Below, piece after piece: positions 18,324-27,703 of a stretch of DNA of 64,000 bases. How positions within the stretch are numbered: position 1 is the stretch's first letter; every line of letters starts with the position of its first letter. The notes under the pieces are model-generated. The model worked only from the letters and a program-made list of their open reading frames with translations. It searched no databases and was not told the DNA's origin. Source of the stretch: Neorhizobium lilium (GTDB lineage Bacteria > Pseudomonadota > Alphaproteobacteria > Rhizobiales > Rhizobiaceae); NCBI RefSeq assembly GCF_004053875.1, contig NZ_SBIP01000008.1, positions 39,606 through 103,605 on the forward strand. The letters are read 5' to 3'. The translations under genes and the position numbers were made by a program.

Positions 18324-18878
18324 TTAGACCCTGCCGCCACCCACGGCAGGGTGCCGGACAACGCAATCCACCAGTTCGACAATCGGGCTTGTCGAATCAA
18401 GCCGGAGTATCGGCGCCGCCTGACCGGCCAGCCATGCTTCATGAGCGATCAGACTGCGCCTCTCCGGGCCTGCCGTGTCATAGCTTTCCGCCCATTCCAA
18501 AAATTCGCGGCTCTTTGCCGCCATGTCGCCGCCCGGATCGAGCCGGGGGCCATATCGCTGGACTTCGCGCCGACGGATGCGGGCCATGCGCAAAACCGGA
18601 TCCAGCCTCAGGAAGACGATGAGATCGTACAGCGGTTCAGCGACTGATCCCCACTTCAGAGCAGACCCCGAAAGCACCCAGGCCTTATCCCCCTGAGCCT
18701 CCTTTTTAAGCATGGCCACCCTCTCCTCCAGAGCGCGCGGCGTCGTGAAGGGCGGGTCGGTGGGCATCCAGTAAATGTCATCCGTATCCAGATGCCGGAT
18801 TGCTAGCGCATGCGACAAGGCGAGTCCGAGCGAGGTGGTGCCGGAGCCAGATGCTCCCATGACATGAATACGAGGCAT
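18324..18878 (-). CDS. Adenylate-kinase-like P-loop NTPase
   Basis: 184 aa. The N-terminal GASGSGTTS loop is a P-loop in which the usual Lys is Thr, a feature I recall for this rhizobial family rather than a mutation. It is followed by HLDTDDIYW and the DLIVFLRLDP strand, with an Arg-rich lid-like segment (ARIRRREVQRYGPRLDPGGD). Probably a small-molecule kinase; the substrate is unknown. ATG 18878. Confidence 0.78.
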   Translation of the reverse strand: MPRIHVMGASGSGTTSLGLALSHALAIRHLDTDDIYWMPTDPPFTTPRALEERVAMLKKEAQGDKAWVLSGSALKWGSVAEPLYDLIVFLRLDPVLRMARIRRREVQRYGPRLDPGGDMAAKSREFLEWAESYDTAGPERRSLIAHEAWLAGQAAPILRLDSTSPIVELVDCVVRHPAVGGGRV

Positions 18879-18948
18879 GGCTTTGCTCTTTTATAGGCAG
18901 GACAACATAGCCTGGCACTGTGACAACAGTTTGCTTGGCGTCTCTCGT

Positions 18949-19953
18949 TTACTCTTCGAGCCGGAACTCCAGCATCACATTGCGCTGGAAGAGATTGCCG
19001 TTATCGTCCGAAACGAGGATCAGGTGCGGCTTGCCTTCAGAACCGGGCACGACGTCGAGACCTTCCATATTGTCGATGGCATAGCTCATATCCGCATCGA
19101 TCAGGATCTCGCCGTCCACGGTGGCACCGGGGCGAATGCTATCCCCTTTTATGCGCCGGATGCGCATGCCGAGACCGCCGAGGAAGCTGAACCGCCGTTC
19201 CAGGAGCAGGAAGTCCCCATTCGGCAGGAAGGCACCGTCGGTCGCGTCATAAGGGTCGTGCCGTACCACCGTAAAGCGCCCCTTGAGAGGCCCCTCCAAA
19301 ACGGCGGCCAACATATTGCCCTCAGGATCGAGGCTTCTCTCGGAGATAACGAGCAGTGCGCCTTTGAGCGGACTGGATGGCGGCGAAGCGACAACCGTTT
19401 CCATGCCCGCATTCCGCCGTAGCTCCACCCTGGGGATCAGGAAATCGAGGCTCTTGAGCGGCTTTGCCATCTCGAAGCCCGGGTCTGGATAGACATCGAC
19501 GCGATGCTGCTGCTCGAAGCTGACAACGGCCTGACCGCTCCGGAGCGCCAGACCCTCCGCGTCCGAACTCATCTTGGAGCCCGGCCGCCCGTTGGCCAAT
19601 AGGATGGGATGGATGGTCGCCTTCGACAGGCCGTTGATGCGCCCTTCGGGATCGCGGTCGATTTGCCCGGTCAGCCAGTCGCCCGTATCCAGCACGGACA
19701 CGAAACTCCGGCCGTCGCTGCGGAAGCGTATGCTCGACAGCGATTGGAGCCGAGCATCCGGCGAGGAGAACTCGATGCCGCCGATGAAGTCGAGCATCCC
19801 GAACCGGCTTTCGCTGGAGCCCGTCTTGAACTGCGTGATGCTGCGGGCGGTGATGGAAATGCTTTCCGATGCCGGCGCAACCGGCAAGGCCGCGGCAAAT
19901 ATAGCAGCTGCCGCAAGCACCGGTCTGATCGGCTTCAGGGACTTCAGCTTCAA
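18949..19953 (-). CDS. Esterase-like activity of phytase family protein, secreted
   Basis: 334 aa with a signal peptide (VLAAAAIFAAALPVAPASES). The mature part is an all-beta propeller-like domain; DAEGLAL, DATDGAFLPNGDFLLLERR and IDNMEGLDVV are the characteristic blocks of the phytase-like family. Catalysis has not been shown for most members. Its start overlaps the cobT stop by 4 nt, so it is translationally coupled to cobT, an arrangement recurrent in rhizobia but functionally unexplained. Confidence 0.83.
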   Translation of the reverse strand: MKLKSLKPIRPVLAAAAIFAAALPVAPASESISITARSITQFKTGSSESRFGMLDFIGGIEFSSPDARLQSLSSIRFRSDGRSFVSVLDTGDWLTGQIDRDPEGRINGLSKATIHPILLANGRPGSKMSSDAEGLALRSGQAVVSFEQQHRVDVYPDPGFEMAKPLKSLDFLIPRVELRRNAGMETVVASPPSSPLKGALLVISERSLDPEGNMLAAVLEGPLKGRFTVVRHDPYDATDGAFLPNGDFLLLERRFSFLGGLGMRIRRIKGDSIRPGATVDGEILIDADMSYAIDNMEGLDVVPGSEGKPHLILVSDDNGNLFQRNVMLEFRLEE

Positions 19954-21854
19954 CCTCGCCCGGCCCGCCGCGCGCGGCCGCCGGTCCTGCCCGTCTTCTC
20001 CTCGAACAGTGCAGCCAGCTGCTCGGTCATCGCGCCGGCAAGCTCGTCCGCATCGACAATGGTCACGGCCTTGCGGTAATAGCGGGTAACGTCGTGGCCG
20101 ATGCCGATCGCCAGCAGCTCCACGGGAGACCGCGTCTCGATCTGCTCGATCACGGCGCGCAGATGCCGTTCCAGATAATTGCCCGGATTGACCGAAAGCG
20201 TCGAGTCGTCCACCGGTGCCCCATCCGAGATCATCATCATGATCTTGCGTTGCTCCGGACGTCCGATCAGCCGGTTATGCGCCCACATCAGCGCCTCACC
20301 GTCGATATTTTCCTTTAGTAGGCCCTCGCGCATCATCAGGCCGAGATTGCGGCGCGAACGGCGCCAGGGCGCATCGGCACTCTTATAGACGATATGGCGA
20401 AGATCGTTGAGGCGCCCGGGCGTCGCAGGCTTGCCGCTCGCCAGCCACCTCTCGCGAGCCTGGCCACCCTTCCACGCCTTGGTGGTAAAGCCCAGGATTT
20501 CCACCTTCACGCCGGAGCGCTCCAGCGTGCGGGCAAGAATATCGGCGCAGGTCGCCGCGACCGTGATCGGACGACCGCGCATGGAGCCGGAATTGTCGAT
20601 CACCAGCGACACGACCGTATCGCGGAACTGCGTGTCCCTCTCCCGCTTGAAGGAAAGTGGCTGCATCGGATCGATGACCAAACGCACCAGGCGGGCCGGG
20701 TCGAGATAACCCTCTTCCAGATCGAAATCCCAGGATCGGTTCTGCTGCGCCATCAGGCGGCGCTGCAGGCGGTTGGCAAGCCGCCCGACCGCGCCCTGCA
20801 GATGGGCAAGCTGTTTGTCCAGGAAAGCGCGCAACCGGTCGAGTTCCGATTCGTCGCACAGCTCCTCGGCAAGGATCTCCTCGTCGAATTCCTGCGTGAA
20901 GATATTGTAATCGACCTTCTCGTTGAAGTCGTCGAACGGGCTTTGCGGGCGCTTCGTTTCTCCGGGCGTCTCGGAATGGTCGTCGGCATCCTCGGACATG
21001 TCGTCGTCCGACATTTCCGCGCCGTCCATCTCTCCTTCGTCGAGTTCCTCGTCGGCCGCCTCGCTCTGCTCAGCGGGAGCCGCATCCGTGCCGGCCTCTT
21101 CCTCGACTTCCTCGGTCTCGGTCTCGCCGCTGCGCGGCTGATCCTCATCGCTGGGGTTGTCGATCTCTTCCGGCTCGTTGTCGTCGCTCGCCAGATCCTC
21201 CGCCATCTGCATGGAAGACAACATGCGCCGCACGACCTTGCTGAAGGCCTGCTGGTCCTCAAGCACGGTGCCGAGATTGTCGAGGTCGCCCCGCGCCTTG
21301 TCTTCGATGAAAGGCCGCCACAGGTCGAGCACTTTGCCTGCCGACTCAGGCGGCTTCGTTCCCGTCAGCCGCTCCCGCACCAACATGGCGATCGCCTCTG
21401 CAAGCGGCGCATCTTCCTGGCGTTCGACACCGGAAAAGTTCGCTTTGGCATATTTTTCCGTGTGCATCGAGTTCAGGTTGGCAGCCATGCCGGCCATCCG
21501 CAGCGCGCCGATCGATTCGACACGGGCCTGTTCCACTGCATCGAACACACTGCGGGCATCCGTGCCCTGCGGCGCCATGTTGGCATGCACCTTGGCATCA
21601 TGGCAGGCAATGCGCAGCGCCATGGAATCGCCGAGCCCCCGGGTTACCGCAAGCTCATGCGCCGTGGGACGCTTGGAGATTTCCGGCAGCCGGATACGGT
21701 CGCCCGCGAGACCTGGGCGTTCGTTCGCAAACGAGACCTCGACTTCGCCGCTACCGGCAATCGAGCGCACGCAGCCGGTGATCGCTTGGCGCAACGGCTC
21801 GATATCGACCGGGCCGCTCGCCTTGCTTTTCGAATTGTCTCCGTGACCTGCCAT
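19950..21854 (-). CDS. cobT: Cobaltochelatase subunit CobT
   Basis: Part of the ATP-dependent CobNST complex that inserts cobalt into hydrogenobyrinic acid a,c-diamide during aerobic cobalamin synthesis. 634 aa. N-terminal ~200 aa conserved helical region, then a highly acidic linker (~210-310, many Asp/Glu runs), then a C-terminal von Willebrand A domain with the MIDAS motif DNSGSM and the later ISDGAPVDD. Lies 18 nt downstream of cobS. cobN is not in the window. Confidence 0.95.
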   Translation of the reverse strand: MAGHGDNSKSKASGPVDIEPLRQAITGCVRSIAGSGEVEVSFANERPGLAGDRIRLPEISKRPTAHELAVTRGLGDSMALRIACHDAKVHANMAPQGTDARSVFDAVEQARVESIGALRMAGMAANLNSMHTEKYAKANFSGVERQEDAPLAEAIAMLVRERLTGTKPPESAGKVLDLWRPFIEDKARGDLDNLGTVLEDQQAFSKVVRRMLSSMQMAEDLASDDNEPEEIDNPSDEDQPRSGETETEEVEEEAGTDAAPAEQSEAADEELDEGEMDGAEMSDDDMSEDADDHSETPGETKRPQSPFDDFNEKVDYNIFTQEFDEEILAEELCDESELDRLRAFLDKQLAHLQGAVGRLANRLQRRLMAQQNRSWDFDLEEGYLDPARLVRLVIDPMQPLSFKRERDTQFRDTVVSLVIDNSGSMRGRPITVAATCADILARTLERSGVKVEILGFTTKAWKGGQARERWLASGKPATPGRLNDLRHIVYKSADAPWRRSRRNLGLMMREGLLKENIDGEALMWAHNRLIGRPEQRKIMMMISDGAPVDDSTLSVNPGNYLERHLRAVIEQIETRSPVELLAIGIGHDVTRYYRKAVTIVDADELAGAMTEQLAALFEEKTGRTGGRARRAGRG

Positions 21855-21872
21855 GATCCTGCCTCCTCGCGC

Positions 21873-22865
21873 CTACGCTCCCAGCACGATGTTGGCAGCG
21901 CTTTCCTTCAGCTCCACGCCGAAGGCACGCTGGTACTGTTCGGCAACCAGCGCACGCTCAAGCTCGTCGCACTTGTTGAGGAAGGTAATGCGGAAGGCGA
22001 AGGCAATATCGCCGAAGATTTCGGCATTTTCCGCCCAGGTGATCACTGTGCGCGGGCTCATGACGGTCGACAGGTCGCCGTTGATGAAGGCGGAGCGGGT
22101 AAGATCCGCCACGCGAACCATCTTGGAGACGGTTTCGCGGCCTTGGGCGGTCGAACCGAAGCTCTTGACCTTGGCAGCGACGATATCGACTTCCTTCTCG
22201 TGCGGAAGGTAGTTCAGCGTCGTGACGATGGACCAGCGGTCCATCTGCGCCTGGTTGATCTGCTGCGTGCCGTGATAGAGGCCGGTCGTGTCGCCGAGAC
22301 CGACAGTGTTGGCCGTCGCGAACAGACGGAAAGCGGGGTGAGGCCGAATGACGCGGCTCTGGTCGAGAAGCGTCAGGCGGCCCGAGGATTCCAGCACGCG
22401 CTGGATGACGAACATGACGTCCGGGCGGCCCGCATCATATTCGTCGAACACGAGCGCGACATTGTGCTGGTAGGCCCAGGGCAGGATGCCGTCCTTGAAT
22501 TCCGTGATCTGCTTGCCGTCCTTCAGCACGATCGCGTCCTTGCCGACGAGGTCGATACGGCTGACATGGCTGTCCAGATTGATACGCACGCAGGGCCAGT
22601 TGAGGCGCGCGGCGACCTGTTCGATATGGGTCGATTTGCCCGTGCCGTGGAAGCCGGATACCATGACGCGGCGGTTATGGGCAAAGCCTGCAAGGATGGC
22701 GAGCGTCGTGTCGCGGTCGAACAGGTAATCCGGATCGAAATCCGGTACATAAGGGTCGCCGCTGCTGTAGGCCGGAACTCTCAGGTCGCTATCGATGCCG
22801 AAGGCTTCACGCACAGAAACGGTGGTGTCGGGAAGGTTGGCGATATCCAGATCAATCTTGCTCAT
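21873..22865 (-). CDS. cobS: Cobaltochelatase AAA+ subunit CobS
   Basis: MoxR-like AAA+ ATPase that forms hexamers with CobT and drives cobalt insertion by CobN. 330 aa. Walker A GFHGTGKST, Walker B LVFDEYD, sensor region FRLFATANTVGLGD. The N-terminal ~50 residues are the CobS-specific adaptor. First gene of the cobS-cobT-phytase-like unit. Confidence 0.95.
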   Translation of the reverse strand: MSKIDLDIANLPDTTVSVREAFGIDSDLRVPAYSSGDPYVPDFDPDYLFDRDTTLAILAGFAHNRRVMVSGFHGTGKSTHIEQVAARLNWPCVRINLDSHVSRIDLVGKDAIVLKDGKQITEFKDGILPWAYQHNVALVFDEYDAGRPDVMFVIQRVLESSGRLTLLDQSRVIRPHPAFRLFATANTVGLGDTTGLYHGTQQINQAQMDRWSIVTTLNYLPHEKEVDIVAAKVKSFGSTAQGRETVSKMVRVADLTRSAFINGDLSTVMSPRTVITWAENAEIFGDIAFAFRITFLNKCDELERALVAEQYQRAFGVELKESAANIVLGA

Positions 22866-22926
22866 TATCTCTCCAAGGCGCGAGCCGCCGCCCGGCCATC
22901 GTCCATGCTGCCATAATGGCTACGGC

Positions 22927-23556
22927 TTAGCAGAAACCCGCCTGCTTCAACAACTGATATGCTTGAATGACGGCCCGAAAACGTTCTTCCGAACCACGGT
23001 CGCCGCCATTTGCGTCGGGATGGTGCTTCTTCACCAGCTCCTTGTAGCGTTTCTTGATTTCGATCGCTGACGCATTTGCAGCCAAGCCCATCGTCTCGAA
23101 GGCCTTCGCCTCAAGCGTCTTCAGCTTGCGCCCTTGAGTCTCGAAGCGCGACGTGCCGTTGGCCCGCGCCTGCGAAACGAACCCGAACGGATCCTTGAAC
23201 CGCTGCTGGGCGCCCGGCGATCCGGAGCGCGCGGTGGAATGCAAAGGGGCATCCTTGGCTGCCTTGTTGACGCCGACAGTCCAGGTCGGCCGGTGGCCGG
23301 TGATCGCTTCCTTCTGGTAACGCGCGATCTCGGTGTCCGACAGGCCGGAAAAATAGTTGTAGCCCTTGTTGTACTCCTTCACGTGCTCGAAGCAGAACAA
23401 GAAGAACTGGCCTTCCGCGTTCCGGCCCACAGGCGCGCGATGAACGCCGGGCTTGTCGCAGCCGTCCCACTGGCAGGCAGGCGCCTGCGGTGACGCTTCC
23501 TGCTGCCTGTTCCGGTGCGTCCGGATGCGGTCGAAATATTTGGAGTCGAGTTTCAT
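22927..23556 (-). CDS. DnaJ-domain protein (C-terminal J domain)
   Basis: 209 aa. A C-terminal J domain (~140-209) carries the HPD motif in KKHHPDANGGD after the basic helix IEIKKRYKELV. The N-terminal half has Cys/His residues (ACQWDGCDKPGVHRAP, FCFEHVKEYN) that may bind a metal ion. Placement next to cobS and divergent bolA is usual in rhizobia. Start ATG 23556 gives MKLDSKYFDRIR; the longer frame is not supported. Confidence 0.87.
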   Translation of the reverse strand: MKLDSKYFDRIRTHRNRQQEASPQAPACQWDGCDKPGVHRAPVGRNAEGQFFLFCFEHVKEYNKGYNYFSGLSDTEIARYQKEAITGHRPTWTVGVNKAAKDAPLHSTARSGSPGAQQRFKDPFGFVSQARANGTSRFETQGRKLKTLEAKAFETMGLAANASAIEIKKRYKELVKKHHPDANGGDRGSEERFRAVIQAYQLLKQAGFC

Positions 23557-23660
23557 GAGGCACTTATTATGGGACGGGCAGCTTGGCCGAACAAGAATTG
23601 ACAAAGCGGTTTGTTGCTGGTTTCTGAATACCCCTTCGCGCCTCTCCAAGGAGTTCGCAC

Positions 23661-23942
23661 ATGTCGGTCAAAGCCCGGATAGAAGCCGTACTGCAAGAAC
23701 ATCTCCACCCCCAGCGCCTGGTCGTCATCGACGAGAGCCATCACCATGCCGGACACCAGCCCGACATAACCGGAACCGGCGAAACCCATATGAGGGTCCG
23801 CGTGGTATCGGAGAAATTTTCGGGCATGAGCCGGCTGGACCGACATCGAGAAGTCAATTCGCTGCTGAAACCTGAACTCGATGCAGGCCTTCACGCTTTG
23901 GCGGTGGAAGCGGCGGCACCGGGCGAAGCGACGCGCTGGTAG
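23661..23942 (+). CDS. bolA: BolA-family protein
   Basis: 93 aa. BolA/IbaG fold with LVVIDESHHHAGH near the N-terminus, HMRVRVVSEKFSGMSRLDRHR, and the final amphipathic helix with LDAGLHALAV. Members cooperate with monothiol glutaredoxins in iron-sulfur cluster handling and iron regulation. Divergent from the DnaJ-domain gene (104-nt gap). Confidence 0.93.
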   Translation: MSVKARIEAVLQEHLHPQRLVVIDESHHHAGHQPDITGTGETHMRVRVVSEKFSGMSRLDRHREVNSLLKPELDAGLHALAVEAAAPGEATRW

Positions 23943-24023
23943 CAGGATATATGGGGAGTGCCGGGCTTTTGGCCAAGGCCTATCTATGTCCGGCGGTACA
24001 AGGCCGCCAGACAGCACATCATC

Positions 24024-24647
24024 TCATCTGGGGGGCGTGGCACCCGCTAGTCCGACACGGACGGCATCTGCATCCATCATATGGTTACCGCTGCTGACAC
24101 CCTGGACCGAAACGGCGGCACCGGCTTTCAGATCCTCCTTTGTGGCGGGTGAGATTGCGACGATCGTAGTGTCGTCGGGAATGCTGATCTTCCGCTGCCC
24201 TCCCTGATAGGCAAGGGTCAGTACCGGACCGTTCACGTCCTCGACGGCGTCGGCAACCGTTGCGTTGGTCATGGTGCCGTTAGGCGTGACATTCCACGCA
24301 CGATCCCCTTCGCCTGTCCCTTTCATCGAGGCCGGAAAAATCACCACCTGGACAGCGCCGTTGATGCCGCTTGGCGTGGGCTGCGATCCGATTCCGACAA
24401 AATCACCAGGCTTGATATCGGCCGCGGAGGCTTTTTTGATGCCCATGACATTCATGCCGGGTTTCAGCATGACCTTGATCTCTTTGCTATCCAGGTTCTT
24501 GATCATGAGCGTGTCACCGTTCAGGCTCTCGACAGTCCCGCTGATGCGGACCCTATCGGCAGCATCGGCGGCCTGCATTGCCGTCAACAGGACGACCGTG
24601 CCCGCCGCAAGAGATAACGTTGCTTTTGCAAAGATACTGCAATTCAT
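24024..24647 (-). CDS. DUF5666-type secreted protein
   Basis: 207 aa with an N-terminal signal peptide ending around MQAADAADR. Two OB-like repeats follow, each with the pattern (V)SGTVESLNGDTLMIKNLD / VEDVNGPVLTLAYQGGQ and a second half with KPGDFVGIGS or KAGAAVSVQG, typical of DUF5666-like modules. Function unknown. Start ATG 24647 gives the signal peptide; the 24749 frame does not. Confidence 0.75.
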   Translation of the reverse strand: MNCSIFAKATLSLAAGTVVLLTAMQAADAADRVRISGTVESLNGDTLMIKNLDSKEIKVMLKPGMNVMGIKKASAADIKPGDFVGIGSQPTPSGINGAVQVVIFPASMKGTGEGDRAWNVTPNGTMTNATVADAVEDVNGPVLTLAYQGGQRKISIPDDTTIVAISPATKEDLKAGAAVSVQGVSSGNHMMDADAVRVGLAGATPPR

Positions 24648-24764
24648 GTTCTTTCCCTCAAACTGCCTGTCAAAGGCAATGGCGACGTCTAGGTGGAAGT
24701 CGGTCGCGCTTCGTGGACTATCTGCCCCCCAGCAACCATTGCCAATCACACAACGGTGAAGGGC

Positions 24765-25655
24765 CTACTCGGCCGGCAGTGCAGCCACGTCCTCAGCGGG
24801 ACGGATACGCAACCGGGTGATCCGGTTCTTCTCCCGCTTCATGACGATGAAGCGCTTCCCGTAGAAGGTGAAGGCCTGCCGTTCTTCGGGGATCAGTTTC
24901 GATTCGTGGATGACCAGGCCCGCAATTGTGGTCGCTTCATCATCCGGCAGGCTCCAGTCGAGCGCCCGGTTGAGGTCGCGGATCGGCACGGACCCGTCCA
25001 CGACGATAGAGCCGTCGGCCTCCTGCCTGACGCCGCGGATCTCGATATCGTGTTCGTCGGCAATGTCCCCGACGATCTCCTCCAGAATGTCCTCCAGCGT
25101 CACGATGCCCTGCACTTCGCCATATTCATCGACCACGACCGCGAAATGCACCTTGCGGCGCAGAAACGCGTTGAGCTGGTCCTTGAGGCTGGTGCTGTCA
25201 GGCACGAACCATGGCTTCTGGGCAATCCTTGTGACGTCGATCGTCTGCGCCTCCGCCATCGGCTCTGCCAGCGCCCGCAGCAGGTCCTTGGCGTGAACCA
25301 CACCAATGATGTTCTCGGTCGAGTGCCGCCAGAGCGGCATGCGCGTGTAAGGGCTCTCCAGCACCGTTCGGACGATCACGTCTGGCGGCTCGTCGGCATT
25401 GATCGCCCGCATCACCGTGCGGTGCTTCATGACGTCGGACACTTCCAGCTCTTCCAGCTCGAAAAGTCCGCTCAGCCGATCCCGGCTCTGGCCGTCGGAA
25501 TTGCCTATGCGATGCTTGGCGTCGAGTGCCGCATGCAACACCTCGTGATCGGCGGCAGCCAGTGTATCCGCAGACAGTGCGACGCCGCTTGCCCGGAGGA
25601 GGCCCCGGATCAAGGCGTTGACGATGCGCGACAGCGGACCCGCTTTAGTGGTCAT
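24765..25655 (-). CDS. CBS-pair/CorC_HlyC protein lacking the DUF21 membrane domain
   Basis: 296 aa. Two CBS modules (~75-190, ending in VVVDEYGEVQGIVTLEDILEEIVGDI) and a C-terminal CorC_HlyC domain (~205-290). Rhizobial orthologues at this locus, directly after aroB, are ~430 aa with an N-terminal four-helix DUF21 domain; here the protein begins at the residual KAGPLSRIVNALIRGLLR, the tail of that domain. The start overlaps aroB by 4 nt. The protein would be cytosolic unless it pairs with a separate membrane partner. Confidence 0.83.
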   Translation of the reverse strand: MTTKAGPLSRIVNALIRGLLRASGVALSADTLAAADHEVLHAALDAKHRIGNSDGQSRDRLSGLFELEELEVSDVMKHRTVMRAINADEPPDVIVRTVLESPYTRMPLWRHSTENIIGVVHAKDLLRALAEPMAEAQTIDVTRIAQKPWFVPDSTSLKDQLNAFLRRKVHFAVVVDEYGEVQGIVTLEDILEEIVGDIADEHDIEIRGVRQEADGSIVVDGSVPIRDLNRALDWSLPDDEATTIAGLVIHESKLIPEERQAFTFYGKRFIVMKREKNRITRLRIRPAEDVAALPAE

Positions 25656-26782
25656 TTCAGCCGCTTGTCCTCGAGGAAGGCCAGCACTTCGGACGGCGGC
25701 ACGTCGTCGGCGATGAAGGCTTCACCGACCCCGCGGGTCAGAATGAAGGTCAGCTTGCCACTCCTGACCTTCTTGTCTTGCCCGATCGCGTCGAGCAGTC
25801 TTTCCGTAGGCGGCAGTTCGCCCGGGATATCGCCGATCTTGGTTGGTAGCCCCACCGCCTTCAAATGCGCTTCCACACGCGCCGCGTCATCGGGGCTTGC
25901 AAGGTTCATCCGAGCCGAAAACTGATAGGCCAGCACCATGCCGATCGACACGCCCTCGCCATGCACGAGACGGGCGCTGTCATAATTCGTCGCCGCTTCC
26001 AATGCGTGCCCGAATGTATGACCCAGATTGAGGAGCGCCCGACGGCCGGTTTCCCGCTCGTCTTCCACCACCACATCGGCCTTGGCCTGACAACTGACGG
26101 CGATGGCCTCGATCCTCTCCGGACCGCCGGCGAAGACTTGGGTCCAGTTCTTCTCCAGCCACTCGAAAAAATCGGGCTTGTCGATCAGCCCGTATTTCGC
26201 CAATTCGGCATAGCCGGCGCGGAACTCCCGCTTCGACAAGGTATCCAGCACTGCCGTATCGGCAAGCACAAGGTCCGGCTGATGGAAAACGCCGAGCAGG
26301 TTCTTTCCATGCCGCGTGTTGATGCCGGTCTTGCCGCCGACGGAGGAATCCACCTGTGACAGAAGTGTCGTCGGGATCTGCACGAAGCGGACGCCGCGGC
26401 GCACGATGCCGGCGGCAAAACCTGCCAGATCGCCGATGACCCCGCCGCCCAGCGCGATCACCGCGTCGCTGCGTTCGATACGGGCCGACAGAACCATGTC
26501 GGTCACGGTTGCCAAGTGCTCGAGGCTCTTGGTCTTTTCCCCCGCAGGCAATGTCAGCGAAACCGCCTCGATCCCATCCGTCTGGAGGCTGTCCATCAGC
26601 GCTTCGAGATAATGCGGCGCCACATGCTCGTCGGTCACGATTGCGGCACGTCGGCCCTTCAGCCGAGCCGTGATCTCGCCGCCGGCCCGGCCGATAAGGC
26701 CCGGCCCGATCAGGATGTCATAGGCGCGCTCGCCGAGCGGCACATGCACCAGCCGTTCCGGGGATCGGGAAGACATATTCAT
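25652..26782 (-). CDS. aroB: 3-dehydroquinate synthase
   Basis: Second step of the shikimate pathway (DAHP to 3-dehydroquinate, NAD- and metal-dependent). 376 aa, full length. NAD-binding IALGGGVIGDLAGFAA, then TTLLSQVDSSVGGKTGIN and the metal-ligand region NLGHTFGHALE. Begins inside the last codon of aroK (4-nt ATGA overlap) and ends inside the next gene, so three genes form one coupled unit. Confidence 0.96.
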   Translation of the reverse strand: MNMSSRSPERLVHVPLGERAYDILIGPGLIGRAGGEITARLKGRRAAIVTDEHVAPHYLEALMDSLQTDGIEAVSLTLPAGEKTKSLEHLATVTDMVLSARIERSDAVIALGGGVIGDLAGFAAGIVRRGVRFVQIPTTLLSQVDSSVGGKTGINTRHGKNLLGVFHQPDLVLADTAVLDTLSKREFRAGYAELAKYGLIDKPDFFEWLEKNWTQVFAGGPERIEAIAVSCQAKADVVVEDERETGRRALLNLGHTFGHALEAATNYDSARLVHGEGVSIGMVLAYQFSARMNLASPDDAARVEAHLKAVGLPTKIGDIPGELPPTERLLDAIGQDKKVRSGKLTFILTRGVGEAFIADDVPPSEVLAFLEDKRLK

Positions 26783-27369
26783 TGCTTTTCACCTTCCTTG
26801 GCGAGGCCGGCGACGGCCTTCAGCACGTCATTGGCGACGATCTCCTTGCGTACATTCTCCGACAGTACGGTCAGGTCGGCTTCCGCATAGATCGGATAAC
26901 GCTGGGTCATGAGGTTTTCGAGGCTCTGCTTCGGGTTCGCCGTCTTCAAGAGAGGACGATGGTCGCGCCGGTTCACCCGTTCCCACAACACGTCGAGATC
27001 CGCCTTCAGCCACACCGAAACGCCGCCGGTCTTGATCTGGCCGCGCGTGCTCTCGTTGATGAAGGCGCCACCCCCCGTAGAGATCACCCGCGGCCCCTGC
27101 TTGAGCAATCGTTCGATGACGCGCGTTTCGAGCGCCCGGAATTCGGTCTCGCCATACGCATTGAACAGCTCCGTGATACTCATCCGCGAGACCCGCTCGA
27201 TCTCGCCGTCCGTGTCGAGGAAGGGCACACCCAGCATCTGCGCGACCAGCCGGCCGATCACGGATTTACCTGCTCCCATCAAGCCGACAAAAATCAGGTT
27301 GCGCTGGCCAAGGGCCGCGCGCGCCTGTTCCGCCAAGGTTTGACTTGCAACTGTAAGAGCTTCGTTCAT
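26779..27369 (-). CDS. aroK: Shikimate kinase
   Basis: Phosphorylates shikimate at O3. 196 aa. Walker A GLMGAGKS, the shikimate-binding D in FLDTDGEIER, the GGGAF motif and the R in the lid (NRRDHRPLL). Start ATG 27369; upstream Met at 27387 is less likely. Transcribed with aroB; divergent from the small membrane-protein gene (146 nt apart). Confidence 0.95.
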   Translation of the reverse strand: MNEALTVASQTLAEQARAALGQRNLIFVGLMGAGKSVIGRLVAQMLGVPFLDTDGEIERVSRMSITELFNAYGETEFRALETRVIERLLKQGPRVISTGGGAFINESTRGQIKTGGVSVWLKADLDVLWERVNRRDHRPLLKTANPKQSLENLMTQRYPIYAEADLTVLSENVRKEIVANDVLKAVAGLAKEGEKQ

Positions 27370-27514
27370 GGTGCCGTCCGTTTCCAAAACGGTATCGACA
27401 AATGCACGCCCAGCGTCAAGCCGAAGCGATCTTCAAACGACGCGCGCGGTAGTTTGTTCTTGTCGTTCCACGACGCTTCGCAGATATAGTGATGATGATA
27501 TTGCGGAGTTCCTG

Positions 27515-27682
27515 ATGCCTACCCTGTTTCGGTTTCTCTTCATTCTGGCGGTCGTTGCCGGCGTGATCTATGGAAGCATGGTAGCCCTGGTCTTGTTTGT
27601 CGAACCCCGCGAGCGTGGCGTAACGGTCAGGGTCCCTTCGGAGCGGTTGAACGCGCCTGCGGCGCCGAAACAGCAGCCATAG
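27515..27682 (+). CDS. Small single-helix membrane protein
   Basis: 55 aa. One membrane helix (FRFLFILAVVAGVIYGSMVALVL is interrupted only by neutral residues) followed by a short polar, Pro-rich tail. GGAG lies 7 nt before ATG 27515. It ends 21 nt before xerD. A similar small ORF in this position is common in rhizobia; no function is known. Confidence 0.7.
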   Translation: MPTLFRFLFILAVVAGVIYGSMVALVLFVEPRERGVTVRVPSERLNAPAAPKQQP

Positions 27683-27703
27683 GTGAGGCTGGGGAGCAGG
27701 ACC

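Noticed and set aside
18324..18878. Loss-of-function P-loop (Thr in place of Lys)
   Set aside because: The GASGSGTTS form seems to be normal for this rhizobial family, so I do not treat it as a broken gene.
20394..22916. An 840-codon open frame on the plus strand opposite cobT-cobS
   Set aside because: It is a shadow of two well-supported genes in GC-rich DNA; no domain and an arginine/histidine-rich composition.
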